Positions 45,896-55,871 of a stretch of DNA of 64,000 nt are shown one piece after another. The notes under the pieces are model-generated. The model saw only the letters and a program-made list of their open reading frames with translations, ran no database searches and was not told where the DNA came from. Origin of the DNA: Isoetes taiwanensis (taxonomy: Eukaryota; Streptophyta; Lycopodiopsida; Isoetales; Isoetaceae); the NCBI GenBank assembly GCA_021234155.1, contig JAJEKV010000026.1, forward strand, positions 2,420,001-2,484,000, written 5' to 3'. The number at the start of each line of letters is the position of its first letter. The first letter of the stretch is position 1. The position numbers and the translations under genes were made by a program.

Positions 45896-46187
45896 TTGAA
45901 GCCATGACCAAATGCACATTTATTTTGGCATTACTAGGCCTATACCAACTCACCACACATCCGTTGGGCAAAACTTTGGCCTTACATGCACACTTTGTAG
46001 GCAGGATTTAATCCCACCTTAGGAAGTCTAGGTCCTAGGGGCAACTCTAGGGGGGAATTGAAAATTTTTCAATCAAAGTTAATGTAATGTATCGTAGAAA
46101 TTTTTTCAGCAAGTTCTCTTGTGGTTTTCTTTTAACACAATAAAAAGTTTCGGCTTTAAACACAAGATATCTGACTCGTTGGAATGG

Positions 46188-46742
46188 ACATTAGAGGTAA
46201 TTTGAGATCTCATTTTGTCCCATTAAGGGATGCTTAAAAAGCCACATCAGCTTTTTAAACTGTCCAATAAGAGAAGAGCTCCAGTGTATTTTATTCCAGT
46301 ATTATGTGGCAGCAGTAATTAATGCAGTTCTAACTAACTTTTGCAGTGTCAACTTTCTACTATAACTTTTGATCAAAAACTCCGATTCCAACACTATTTG
46401 TGGCAATGGATTCGTCTCCTCAAGAACTTTCTAATGACAACCTATTGTTATATCTTTTGGGATGTAAATATATAAGAAAAGAGCAAAAACCCATATTTTT
46501 AAGGTTAACACATATGACTTGTATTCAAATACATCATAACCATATATCACTTGAAAGATCTTTTCATTCTGCATCTAATGCAACAAACGCCGCAGCATTT
46601 TCATGAGTAGATCAAAAGTTATAGGGAAAAAACGACAGCAATGAAGTTGTTAATGCTGCATTAATTGCAGTTTGATGTAGAGTACTCATTCTATTGGAGG
46701 ATTCTTATGGGGACAAAAGGAGATCTCAAATTACCTCTAATG
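46188..46742. repeat. Long imperfect palindrome (MITE-like)
   Basis: The outer arms CATTAGAGGTAATTTGAGAT and ATCTCAAATTACCTCTAATG are exact complements. Inner segments CTATAACTTTTGATCAAAAA-CTC and GAGTAGATCAAAAGTTATAG, and TTAATGCAG with CTGCATTAATTGCAG, also pair, so pairing spans about 200 bases per arm. It is non-coding. Outer limits and target duplication are unclear. Confidence 0.6.
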
Positions 46743-47256
46743 GGGGGAGTATATAAGGCTAGATTCAGCAAGAAACTTGACGAAACAAGGTTAACTGTCT
46801 TTCTGGGAAACAAGTTTGATTGTCCTTCCCATCTACAATTAAGCCCAAAGGCTACAAATCATTGCCGAGAAACGGTTTATAAAGAGGCCCACCCAAGGTT
46901 ATCTTGGGATCCGAGCCAGCCCCTTACTCTAGATATAGTCTTGGATACCTTGAATTGAATTGATTGAGCTATGAATGCATGTATTGGAGGTTGCCAGTTA
47001 AGGGGGTTAATCCCCTCTCTTAGTTACAAGGGATCCTAACATAACTTTAGAACTGACGTCTGATCCTTTAAGTTAAACAAAAATGCATTTTATAAATAAG
47101 AAGAAAGATAATGTTCTTGCCTTCTTGGGGACTTTCTTGAGTCGAAAAAGGCATGTGTTCTTTACCTTCCACATTTCTAGATTATGAAGATTAGTACCCT
47201 TTTACAAGGTGGCATGAAATAGGATCCTTGTGCCACTTTGTTAAATCGTATTGTGG
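46743..47256. other. No gene recognised
   Basis: Short intergenic sequence between the palindrome and the first Helitron-like end. The frame at 46665-46958 overlaps the palindrome and has no known domain. Confidence 0.4.
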
Positions 47257-47257
47257 A

Positions 47258-47300
47258 CTAGTTACGGTGCCCAGCGTTGCTGGGCATAAGTTGAAAACCT
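47258..47300 (-). mobile_element. Helitron-like 3' end, copy 1
   Basis: On the minus strand a perfect 7-bp hairpin (GCCCAGC / GCTGGGC, three-base loop, 47269-47285) is followed seven bases later by CTAG and then T. This is the layout of Helitron 3' termini, which end in CTRR after a hairpin and insert before T. A nearly identical end occurs at 48749-48790. The body would extend to higher coordinates. No RepHel protein is present, so it would be non-autonomous. Confidence 0.45.
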
Positions 47301-47853
47301 GTAAATGTTTCCGCTTCAATGTTCGCATCGATATTTGTATTTCCAAAACCTTTGATGCAGACAAATACTCTTCGAAAATACATATTTCCAAACGAAGCAC
47401 TCTAACATGAAAGGGGCAAATGAAGACCCATTAGGACATGACACTAACATGAGATAGAAAAGTGCCTAGCATTGCTGGAGCATAAGGTTGGACAACGTTG
47501 TTTTTGTAAAATTTGATTTCATACATATCAAGATACCTCTACTTCAAGAAAAGGATCAAAAGATTATAAAAAGAAAAACATTGTGTTGCGTAGTTGCGCA
47601 TCAGGTTGAATTAAATTAAAAATGGGAAGGGTGCTTCATCAACTATATATCTAGCCATGAGTCATGTGGAACAGTTATAGCGGGAAGGAGCCTTGAAATA
47701 CAACTTCCAAGGGTGGGCAAAAATCAAAACCTAAAATGTCATATATAGATTGCCCTTTAAGCTTTCGCATATAAGGTTATAAAGCTTTTCTATGAGATTA
47801 AGACCTCGTATGATATAAGATGGGATACAATATTTCAAAACATTTGTTGATAT

Positions 47854-48470
47854 CAGGGATAGGTTCTATACGTACAAAATTAAAATTCTTGATGTATAAA
47901 GTAAAAAAATACGTATTTTTTAATAAAATACGTATTTAACGTATTAAAACCTCGCCGGCCGGAAAAAATTTCGTCAGACGAAAAATTTTTCACAGTCTGT
48001 GACGCTTAAATTTTTTTTTTTTTTTTTTTTCGTCGAAACCTTCAGATCTTTAGACGTCGCGAAAAATTTTCGGCGTCGCAAAAAAAAAAAAAAAAAATAA
48101 AAAAAAATTAAATCCGTAAAAAAAATAATAATAAAAAAAAATTTGAATTTCACAGACGCTGAATTCTTTCAGATCGCGTCTGCCGAAAATACTTTCGTCA
48201 GACGCATCTGAAGGTTTCACAGAAAAAAAAAAAAAAAAAATTATTATTTTTTTTTTTTTTTGCGTCACAGACGTTTTCAACTTGTTTTCACAGACGTCTG
48301 AAAAAAATTTTCACGTCACGCTTTCACGTTGTTTTCACAGTCTGTAAAATCTTCCGACAACCGAATTTTTTTTTGCCGTATCTTTTACGTTTTATACGGC
48401 AAATATGTGCCGTATCATACAATTCATACGTATTCCGTATAAAACATACAGCGTATTGAACCTATCCCTG
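47854..48470. mobile_element. 617-bp hAT-type MITE with 8-bp target duplication
   Basis: Terminal inverted repeats CAGGGATAGGTTCTATACG and, at the other end, the complement of CAGGGATAGGTTCAATACG are flanked by GTTGATAT on both sides (47846-47853 and 48471-48478). An 8-bp duplication and CAGGG termini are hallmarks of hAT elements. The interior is non-coding. It is made of poly-T/poly-A tracts and many copies of CACAGACG / CGTCTGTGA-like motifs in both orientations, which probably serve as subterminal protein-binding sites. Boundaries are firm. Confidence 0.9.
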
Positions 48471-48748
48471 GTTGATATATTGCATTTATACATTCCAATA
48501 ACTCTTGCAGAACCGGTAATCCAGATGCCAACATGCCAACATCGTGCATGTCTAGCCATGACTTATGTGGACAAAAGATAGTGGACAAATGCCGAGCATA
48601 TCTAACCATGAATTATATTGACATAGGATGGACTATACAAACATAAAATCGAAGGCATGGCAAATAGATATTTTTCCAAAACCTAAGTTGGAAGTATGCC
48701 AATGCTAATCTTGTATTTTAGACTTTCGTCTATATTCTTACAAATTTA

Positions 48749-48790
48749 CTAGTAATGGTGCCCAGCGTTGCTGGGCATAAGTTGGAGAAC
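48749..48790 (-). mobile_element. Helitron-like 3' end, copy 2
   Basis: The same hairpin (48760-48766 with 48770-48776) is followed on the minus strand by ACCATTA then CTAG and T. Beyond the hairpin it shares GCATAAGTTGGA-type sequence with copy 1. Two matching ends with the insertion-site T conserved strengthen the Helitron reading, though the 5' TC end was not located for either. Confidence 0.45.
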
Positions 48791-49059
48791 TTGTATGAAC
48801 GAAAACCTATTCATCTGAAACTCCTTGTCAAATCTAATATAATAAAAAATTTTCCACCTTTGGTGGGTCTTCTATGTGATTATACATCAAGAGTATACAT
48901 CAAGAGTGGGGTATTAATGTGTTGCATATAATATAGTATGTTAAATTTTGAGACAAAATGCATTAAGTAAAAACCTCTTGTTTTAAGAAAGCCAGTTAGG
49001 ATGGAGCAAACCGCTTGTTCTCATTTAGGCTAAAAAACTTATATATTGGTGGTTTATCC
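48791..49059. other. No gene recognised
   Basis: Intergenic, AT-rich. It includes a duplicated ATACATCAAGAGT at 48882-48905. Confidence 0.4.
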
Positions 49060-49293
49060 CAATGCCTTTTCATATTTAATACGCTACAATAGAGCGGAAG
49101 TTTTCCATTTGGCGGGACTTCTTGGGTGTGGTAGATGGTGATGGTCAGTTTGTACAGCAGTAGAGTTGCAGTTGTTGTGGAGTGTCGAGGTATCACTGTC
49201 TCTTTGGGGCAGTTCTCCTTCCTCCTCACTTGCTTTGTAACATTACCATTCTTTTAATATATTGCTGACACAGTTCTTCAAAAAAAAAAAAAA
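49060..49293 (+). mobile_element. 5'-truncated LINE-like tail with poly-A
   Basis: The sequence ends TTGCTGACACAGTTCTTCAA, then A's to 49293, preceded by TTTGGGGCAGTTCTCC and TTGCTTTGTAACATT, resembling the 3' end of a plant L1 element. There is no open frame. The 5' limit is approximate. Confidence 0.4.
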
Positions 49294-49603
49294 TGTGTTT
49301 GCAATTCAGGCTTTAAATGAATAAAGGGTTCTACGGATATGGCATTAAAAAAATAAAAACATGAAAATAGTGATGGTCAAGTAAGCACCATTACATGGAG
49401 ATAAGTCCATGGTCTCACAAGAAAATATGCAACCCTAGAAGGGCGGGAGGTTTATAGAGGATGTGTCATCATTTGACAAGGTCGGTACTGATGACGCTAC
49501 AGGCCCAATACACAGGATTCCTATATGGCCGAGGGTTATCAAGTATTTAATTATAAGCTTGGTTGAGGGGGATTAGATTGTGTCCGAGTGATACATAACC
49601 AGC

Positions 49604-50269
49604 TTGTTCTCCCAAGGGGCTATACTGTTTGGAATTAAACCAATATCAAACCTGGTTAGAGATCTTTACGAAAAGCAAAATGCCAACAGTATGCCAATTC
49701 TGATTTCAGATGCAAATCTATTCATAGAAGATGAGGTGAAGGATGTAATGGCTAGTATGGCCAGCGGCAAAGCGCATGACATAAGTGGTGTGCGCACAGA
49801 GCTGATAAAATGGAGCGGTCAGGTCACTATATCAGTCCTTACCAAATTGCTTAATAGCTGTGTGAAGCAAGGGCTGCCAGATGGATGGAAGGTTAATCGT
49901 GTCTTTCTGATACATAAACAAGAGGACAAAAAGGATGTCAGAAATTACAGAACAATATTGATAGGTAGTGTGTTTGCAAAACTCTTAGGCAGTTTATTGG
50001 AGAGCAAATTGAGCCAATGGGCAGAGACAAATGACAAACGTTCACAGTTTCAAGCAGGATTTCGAAAGCATCACAATACTTTGGATCATGCCCTCACTCT
50101 TAGAGTTCTGGTGGAAAAGGCTAAGGCCCCAAATTGTGCACTGTACATTGCCTACATTGACTTCACCAAAGCCTTCGACACCGTCCCGAGGGACGGGCTT
50201 GGTGCGAGAATGGAGCACAGCTATATGCAGAAGTGCTCATTAAGCTCTCTGATAGCCTGCATGATATGA
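49604..50269 (+). pseudogene. Non-L1 LINE reverse transcriptase, first half
   Basis: The 221-residue frame has EVKDVMASMASGKAHDISGV (the usual region preceding the RT fingers), WKVNRVFLIHKQEDKKDVRN followed by YRTI, QFQAGFRKHHNTLDHALTLR, and IAYIDFTKAFDTVPRDGL, where the first catalytic Asp lies. The reading shifts frame near 50220. VRQGCPLSPTLFGLYIDEL of the next motif is readable in another frame at about 50285-50345. The start has no ATG at a natural protein boundary, so this is an inactive 5'-truncated copy. Confidence 0.8.
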
Positions 50270-50394
50270 TCAGCAACACCATTGGGGTCCGGCAAGGCTG
50301 CCCTCTTTCACCCACTTTGTTTGGCCTATACATAGACGAGCTTGATGATTGGCTTAGAGCTCGCTCACTACCAGGTACATAACTAGGAGCTTAT

Positions 50395-51207
50395 TTGCTT
50401 CAGTTGCTCATGTATGCAGATGACGTGGTGTTGATTGCCAGCAGGAAAAGTGTGTTACAGAGTCACCTAAATTGTCTTGAAGCCTTCTGCAAGGCAAAGC
50501 AAATGAGTGTAAACATCTCCAAATCAAAGGTAATGATCTTTGGGACTAGAGAAAGGCCAACGTTTTCATACCAGGGGCAGGAGCTGGAAACCGTAGAACA
50601 CTATAAATACCTTGGTCTAGACTTCTCCTCCAAGTACAATTGGAAGGAGTGCATAAAGAGACGAGTAACAGGAGGCAAGCAAGCGCTCTATCACATGCTC
50701 GGTAACTGCTCAAGGGCTGCATTGCATGATTGGGGTTTAAAAAGAATTTTATTTAAAGCTCTTGTCCAAACAGTGGTCCTATATGGGGCGCCCATATGGG
50801 GGCCAAGCATTTCAGCTAAATTATGGAATCAGGTGGAGCAAGTACAGAAAACATTCTTGAAAGAGGAATTAGGCATCAGAAGCCAAATACCATACGCCAT
50901 CATGTTGGCAGAGGCAGGGATGTTCCCGCTAGAGTTAGAGGCACTCTTTCAAGCAATAAACTTTGTAAACAGGCTTAGAGGGCAGCCCCAGGATTGGGTC
51001 TCACATGTTTCCATGATTAATTCAGAGGAACATGGCTGGTTGCAAGATCTGAAAAGATGGGCAAGCAAATGGGGAGTCACTGATGAGAACTGGCCAGATA
51101 ATAAGCTAGATGCTCGGGTTCTATTGGAACAGCTAGCTATTGACCACATTTGGGCAATCCAAGGCAGCAGATGCAGCATTACATGGCACATGCTAACCGT
51201 ATGGTAG
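50395..51207 (+). CDS. Non-L1 LINE reverse transcriptase, second half
   Basis: The 270-residue frame opens LLMYADDVVLIASRKSVLQS (catalytic YADD) and continues with NISKSKVMIFG and YKYLGLDFSSK, the usual thumb motifs. A helical region then runs from LVQTVVLYGAPIWGPSIS to RLRGQPQDWV. The pattern (KSKVMIFG, YLGLxF, YGAxIWG) is that of LINE groups common in animals, algae and some seed-free plants, and differs from the L1 RT at 23.5-25.8 kb. Confidence 0.8.
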   Translation: MLQLLMYADDVVLIASRKSVLQSHLNCLEAFCKAKQMSVNISKSKVMIFGTRERPTFSYQGQELETVEHYKYLGLDFSSKYNWKECIKRRVTGGKQALYHMLGNCSRAALHDWGLKRILFKALVQTVVLYGAPIWGPSISAKLWNQVEQVQKTFLKEELGIRSQIPYAIMLAEAGMFPLELEALFQAINFVNRLRGQPQDWVSHVSMINSEEHGWLQDLKRWASKWGVTDENWPDNKLDARVLLEQLAIDHIWAIQGSRCSITWHMLTVW

Positions 51208-51467
51208 AGTACAAGAGTCAGACTTATTTAAATGCTAACATATCGAGGTCCCTACGACATCTCATAGCTCGCTACAGAACCAGCTCTCACAGATTGGAAA
51301 TTGAGATAGGTCGATGGCATAAACTACCACTAGAAGCTAGACTATGCAAGCTGTGTGACCTGAGATGCATAGAAGATGAGAACCACGTGTTTATAGCATG
51401 TCCGGTTTACCAAGATATTCGCCGAAAGTTCTCTATTCAAAAGCAGGATTTCTATTACCACCATTAG
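51150..51467 (+). CDS. Non-L1 LINE C-terminal segment with CCHC motif
   Basis: This frame overlaps the previous one in a shifted register and continues it. SLRHLIARYRTSSHRLEIEI is followed by ARLCKLCDLRCIEDENHVFI and ACPVY. The CxxC then HxxxxC arrangement with ENHVF is the C-terminal zinc-finger-like motif found in several LINE clades. One indel near 51190 separates it from the RT frame. Confidence 0.65.
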   Translation: MGNPRQQMQHYMAHANRMVEYKSQTYLNANISRSLRHLIARYRTSSHRLEIEIGRWHKLPLEARLCKLCDLRCIEDENHVFIACPVYQDIRRKFSIQKQDFYYHH

Positions 51468-51603
51468 AATTAGGGACATATTTTAAGGCGGTGGACATGC
51501 ACCGCACTTTTTTGCTGTCATTGTGATTACTGTTGTTGGTTTCAGGCTCCATGGCCTTCAAGGCCCTAAGAGATCTAGTTAATAAATAAATAAATAAATA
51601 AAT

Positions 51604-52172
51604 ATCTGTAGTTGGGAACAAGGCACTCGTTGGAACAATCAAGTCGTACTTGGATCTGCTTTATTACCATTTTCAAATAGAAAGAGAGATGGAAAGAGTC
51701 AAGATGATGATGGTAAATCTGAAGACGAGGAAGCCAACAGCTAGGGCAACGAAGCGGAGGCCTTTGTTGCACTCAGAAGTGTGAACCTCAGTGCAACACC
51801 CAGACTAGCAAATGGCATTTTGATTGAATTTTTCTCTCTTCAAGTATTAAGCTGCAGTGTGGTACTCCAACACAAACAAGTTAGCTCTCGCAATAATTTT
51901 AAGCCAACAACAAGCTTACACAGGATTCCTACTCTCTAGCAAAATCAATTTGCTTTATACATTTAATTTTCCAACAATCTTATTGCATAACTATAAGGTT
52001 CATAGCATTTCTCACAAATCTTAGCATCCAAATCACCAGAAACCTCATCAGCCAAACAATTCTTCATTGTAATTACATTGTTCTCATTAGTTTGTGGGTT
52101 ACATAATTCACTTAGAAGAGGTAATTTAATGGACCTCAAACTGAGTCTCCTAATTTTTATGCTATAATCACA
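51604..52172. other. No gene recognised
   Basis: Intergenic sequence with short minus-strand frames of no known family. It lies between the LINE tail and the next fold-back element. Confidence 0.4.
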
Positions 52173-52622
52173 AACAACCAACATAACTACTATTAACATT
52201 AATTAACACAAACCATTACATTCAACATGTTTAAATTAAAATCCCCCTAAAACCCCCTTTGGTTTGGGTGCATATTCACACGGGAGGTGACTCCGGGCAA
52301 CGAGAGCTGTTGGATAGGCATATTCACCCCTTATTCCTTAATCTACACCGTACACAAAATTCCTCATTTGTGGGGTATAGATGTACAGAATTTGCTATAC
52401 TGTATAACAAGATTCGCAAAATACTATAAGATTTAAGGTAATATACTATATGGTGTTGATTTTGTACATGCAAAATATAATTATAAGGCTCTCGCTGCCC
52501 TACGTCACCCCCCGTGTGAATATGCACCCAAACCAAAGGGGGTTTTAGGGGGATTTTAATTTAAACATGTTGAATGTAATGGTTTGTGTTAATTAATGTT
52601 AATAGTAGTTATGTTGGTTGTT
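52173..52622. mobile_element. Fold-back (MITE-like) element with 119-bp arms
   Basis: The arms at 52173-52291 and 52504-52622 are reverse complements with a single mismatch (GGGAGGTGAC versus GGGGGGTGAC). The 212-base core is that of the 37963-38445 copy in the opposite orientation. The arm sequence differs from that copy at many positions (CATTACATTCAACATG here versus CATTGGGTCCAACACA there), although within each copy the arms match. Confidence 0.85.
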
Positions 52623-52899
52623 ACATTAAAAAAAAATTTTCGCCCCCAAAAAAAAAACAAACATAGATAAACTTTGAGCTTTGAGGTAAACAAGAAAATA
52701 AAAATACAAAATGAATGATGTGTTATTGCAAACCATATATTATAAATTGCCACATGTGATGAGGAGAAGTGTCAACTGAGTTAGCCAATAGCGACGAAAG
52801 CTTCGACATCATAATTTGCCTCACCTTAGTATATTGCATTCCAAACTGGTGATAATAATAAAGATCATTTGCAGTCCTTGCTTGTGCACTTTATACTCT
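52623..52899. other. No gene recognised
   Basis: Flanking AT-rich sequence starting with a run of A's and TTTTCGCCCCC, an equivalent of the outer GGGGCC end seen at the other fold-back copies. Confidence 0.4.
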
Positions 52900-54460
52900 T
52901 CAAAAGAATAATTTTCGTGGGATTCCGTGGGACCATTCGACCTTTCCATCGGTATCCTGATCAGATAGAAAGTCCACGACTTTTAAAGAAAATCTTTTAC
53001 AAACAATGTTATCGTGGCTCGCCTCATGCCCATAAACTCTTCCAACATCTCCAACTGCCTCATTTTTATCTACATCGCCAAAGTTAAGAGAGGAATCAGC
53101 CCTTGAATGCATGATGAATGATTGAAGGTTCGTGGGAAATGCTGACCTTTCAAACATAAGACTGATGGGCCCATTCTGATTCTTGATAGCATCCCTACCC
53201 AGGAAGATGACCTTGACAAAATTTCCTGAAGATCTAGACAGTGTTTGACACATTTGAAGATCTTTATAAAATTTGCTGGTCTGGTTTAATAAGAGTAAGG
53301 TATGCTTTCGCACATCATCTGCCACATCTGTTTTGCTTGTAATGTGCCATTATCTCCATAGCTTTGAACCATTGCCTACATTCCACGCTTTCTACCTGCA
53401 AATGTCCCCACGGTTTGCTCTGTAAGGCTCTGTGCCAACACAACGAGGCATAGGACCTGCTGAATACATGCTTCCAATTTCGTTCCCATAAAAAAAAAAC
53501 ATAGAAATATCAAGAGCAGCATATACCTTGTCCTCACAACCTTGTGTATGATACAAGACGAAAAATAACTTTAGGAAGTGAGCCAGGTACTCCCCTCATG
53601 AAATAAAGGTGATGATTATGACACAGGCACCTGGAAAGGGCTGGAAGAGCTTGCAGGAGTCAACGGGACTTCTCCAACTTAATGTACTGTGCATTGTGCA
53701 TCTAAGGTGCCCCTACGATAAAGCATTGAGCTTTTAAAATTTATCCTCAGACTCAGAGACATTAACTATAAGAACCTGGCCACAGATTACAAGCCAGCAT
53801 CCAAGTCCACCAGAATATGTAGCATGATGCCTTCAAAATGTAGACTGCCACCCAGAAATGGACATGCCAGCAGGACTGGCCATAGAAGACTTTGTTTGCT
53901 CCCCGTCAGGCCTGCTTATTTTATTCTCAGAGCAGAGGCTTTGTGGAACTCCTCTAAATCCTCCTATCATGAAACATATTCGTCTCCTACTCCAAAATGC
54001 TCTTACCTTTGCTATCATATAAGGGAGCAAGACCATTAGCACCCTAAAAACAAGAAACCAGCTTGCCAAGGCCAGATATGTATCATCTTCAAACCACTTC
54101 TCAGGTGAAATTGCTTGCGGATACGGACAGGCATCGCGACTGTGATTTAATTTTGTGGATGCCAGAATAAAAGCAATTGCATTATCACTATGGCCGCCAC
54201 GAAACCTGGGTCGCAAACCTTTCGCCGCAGTAACAAAGCCCAGAAGTAAAATAAATCCGGAATCCAAAGTCCATGCCCCTGTCAGGTTGCATTATTTGGC
54301 AGAGAGTTGAAAACCTAACCAAATAACAGATTTAGGGACTCCGATGGAAAGCGAGGAAAAGGGTGGCAGGTAAAAGCATGGATCAAAAATTAGAAGCAAG
54401 GTGAAGATAGGGCATGGCGATGGAGAAGAGCATGTGCCTGAGAAAAGAGGGTGTCTTCAC
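52900..54460 (-). other. Possible multi-exon gene of unknown function
   Basis: The minus strand holds coding-like blocks. The largest (53325-52900, 141 codons) has TLLLLNQTSKFYKDLQMCQT, GNFVKVIFLGRDAIKNQNGP and FSLKVVDFLSDQDTDGKVEW. Upstream, in another frame at about 53480-53345, are LTEQTVGTFA and VESVECRQWFKAMEIMAHYK. A short block after an acceptor TTTTTAG (GANGLAPLYDSK, about 54035-54000) ends AAAG|GTAAGA. A 5' block lies near 54267-54042. Splice signals look genuine, but a frame change near 53333 and doubtful joins mean the gene could be decayed. The protein is not recognised. It lies between repeats and lacks transposon motifs. Confidence 0.35.
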
Positions 54461-54484
54461 GAGGCTTGCATGTTCAGCCCCTAA

Positions 54485-54690
54485 AATAAAAAGAGGGCTT
54501 TTGTTGTGAGCCCTTGGATGTTGGACCATTGAAAAAAAAAAACTAAATCAACGACTAAGAAATGGTGCACTCTAGATGTACGCATTAGTACATCTATTAG
54601 AATACGCCATGAAATCTTAGGAAAACCTTTGTGAAAAGCGTACAAAAACACAAAGAAAACCCCCTGTTATTATGCTACATATTCATGGAT
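54485..54690 (+). repeat. Dispersed repeat B, copy 3
   Basis: GTGAGCCCTTGGA, GGTGCACTCTAGATGTACGC, ATTAGTACATCT and CCCCCTGTTATTATGCTACA match the copies at 29340 and (inverted) 36715. The unit is about 200 bases. No terminal repeats were found. Confidence 0.7.
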
Positions 54691-54759
54691 ATAAATCATA
54701 TGCCCATACCCTGCAAGGTGACAGCATCCATATGTAGCACAATAAGAAGGGCTTCTAGG

Positions 54760-54980
54760 GGATTTGATATGGATGTAGAAATCACCATTCTTGAGACCAT
54801 AGATCATACTCCTAAAACAATCGAATGGGTTATTATATTTTCTTTAAAAAAAAAAAAAATGAATTCAAGAGAAAAAATAAGCATGTTAGCTCGCTGATTG
54901 CATTGGTTAAAGCATTCTTACTGGGATATTGATATTGAATTATTTTGGTGGAAGTTGAAGTCCTCGTATTTCATATTCAA
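54760..54980 (+). repeat. Dispersed repeat with A- and B-box-like sequences, copy 2
   Basis: It aligns with 35630-35835 through ACCATAGATCATACTCC, an A-run, GAATTATTTTGGTGGAAG and TCGTATTTCATATTC. GTTAGCTCGCTGATTGCATT resembles a Pol III A box. The B box is degraded (GAAGTTGAAGTCC) here but good in the other copy. Confidence 0.5.
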
Positions 54981-55256
54981 AAGGCCCCATTTTTCATATT
55001 CAAATGGGAGTGTTGCATCACTCCCGTTTCAAAGATTCCCTTTAGAAAAACACCATGCTTTAAAAATTGATCCTTTTTTAAAGGAGTTGGGAATTTGGGT
55101 TCGATCCCTGTACTAAGCATGATTTCGTTAATTGAAGAGAATAACGCAATTTTGAGAATTTTGACCTCAGCTAATCTAGTCAAGCAGAAGTATTTTCTCC
55201 ACTTCTAAAGCACGAGTATCCATCAGAATTATTAACTGCCATCCAAGTATTACATG

Positions 55257-55372
55257 ACCACTATTATTGATGGTAGATATACACACCACTATTATTGATG
55301 GTCGATACATACACTACTGTTATTGATAGTAGATACATACACCATTATTATTCATGGGTATAAATATATCCG
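55257..55372 (+). promoter_or_regulatory. 28-bp tandem repeats with TATA box before a small ORF
   Basis: Four imperfect 28-base units (CCACTATTATTGATGGTAGA then TATACACA) lead into TATAAATA at 55359-55366. A start codon follows 36 bases after the TATA box, at 55402. The spacing suits a very short leader. The repeats could be subterminal repeats of a transposon or binding sites in a promoter. Confidence 0.45.
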
Positions 55373-55401
55373 CACTTGAGTGCAGGAGGCATTCATTTGC
55401 A

Positions 55402-55671
55402 ATGTCTCGGCGTTCAGGATCTGCTACCGATAGAGCACTGTCGCCTGCTCCAGCGACATATATCAAAACCATCACTTGCTCCATGACTTACAATGATCTG
55501 CATAAATGCATTCAGAGAGGCATCCTGCTTGATTCATACTTGCAGCCCATAGCTAATTGCCGCGAGATGAATTCCCTCGATTACCACCATGTTGTTATTC
55601 ATCTCGTATGGCTTCATGAGCGCTACGCCTATGAGATTAACTCCATATGCTTGCCTGATCACGATGAGTAA
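55402..55671 (+). CDS. Small 89-aa ORF, unknown, convergent with the DUF7869-type gene
   Basis: The ATG at 55402 follows a TATA box. The protein begins MSRRSGSATDRALSPAPATY, with a basic Ser/Pro-rich start. A structured-looking part follows, DLHKCIQRGILLDSYLQPIA and HHVVIHLVWLHERYAYEINS, ending in an acidic tail LPDHDE. I recognise no family. It points toward the 3' end of the large minus-strand gene, 200 bases away, so the two could share one transposable unit bounded by tandem repeats. Start at 55402 was preferred because the upstream in-frame part overlaps the TATA box. It could still be a chance frame. Confidence 0.45.
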   Translation: MSRRSGSATDRALSPAPATYIKTITCSMTYNDLHKCIQRGILLDSYLQPIANCREMNSLDYHHVVIHLVWLHERYAYEINSICLPDHDE

Positions 55672-55871
55672 CTGCTGTGATTATTGTGTGCTTTAGGTGT
55701 ATGTATCACCTATTTAGTAATATATAATGCAGTGTATGTATCACCTATTTAGTAATATATAATGCAGTGATGTTCTGGCATATAAGATATAGTAATGTAT
55801 AAGAGCTCTTGTATTAATCTGAAAAATGCAGAGAGTAATGAATAGCAACTACTTTAATGCACCTTGAAGAC

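Larger units (their letters stand above)
49560..51603 (+). mobile_element. 5'-truncated LINE of a non-L1-like type with (AAAT)n tail
   Basis: Three consecutive frames carry reverse transcriptase and a C-terminal zinc-finger-like motif. They are followed by a short non-coding region with a GGCCTTCAAGGCC hairpin (51553-51565) and a tail of about six AAAT units (51579-51603). Plant L1 elements end in poly-A; simple-repeat tails are typical of other LINE clades. No endonuclease remains upstream. The RT is broken between 50269 and 50395. Confidence 0.75.

Noticed and set aside
47990-48290. 76-residue minus-strand ORF rich in Phe and Lys
   Set aside because: It is made of poly-A/poly-T tracts inside the hAT-type MITE.
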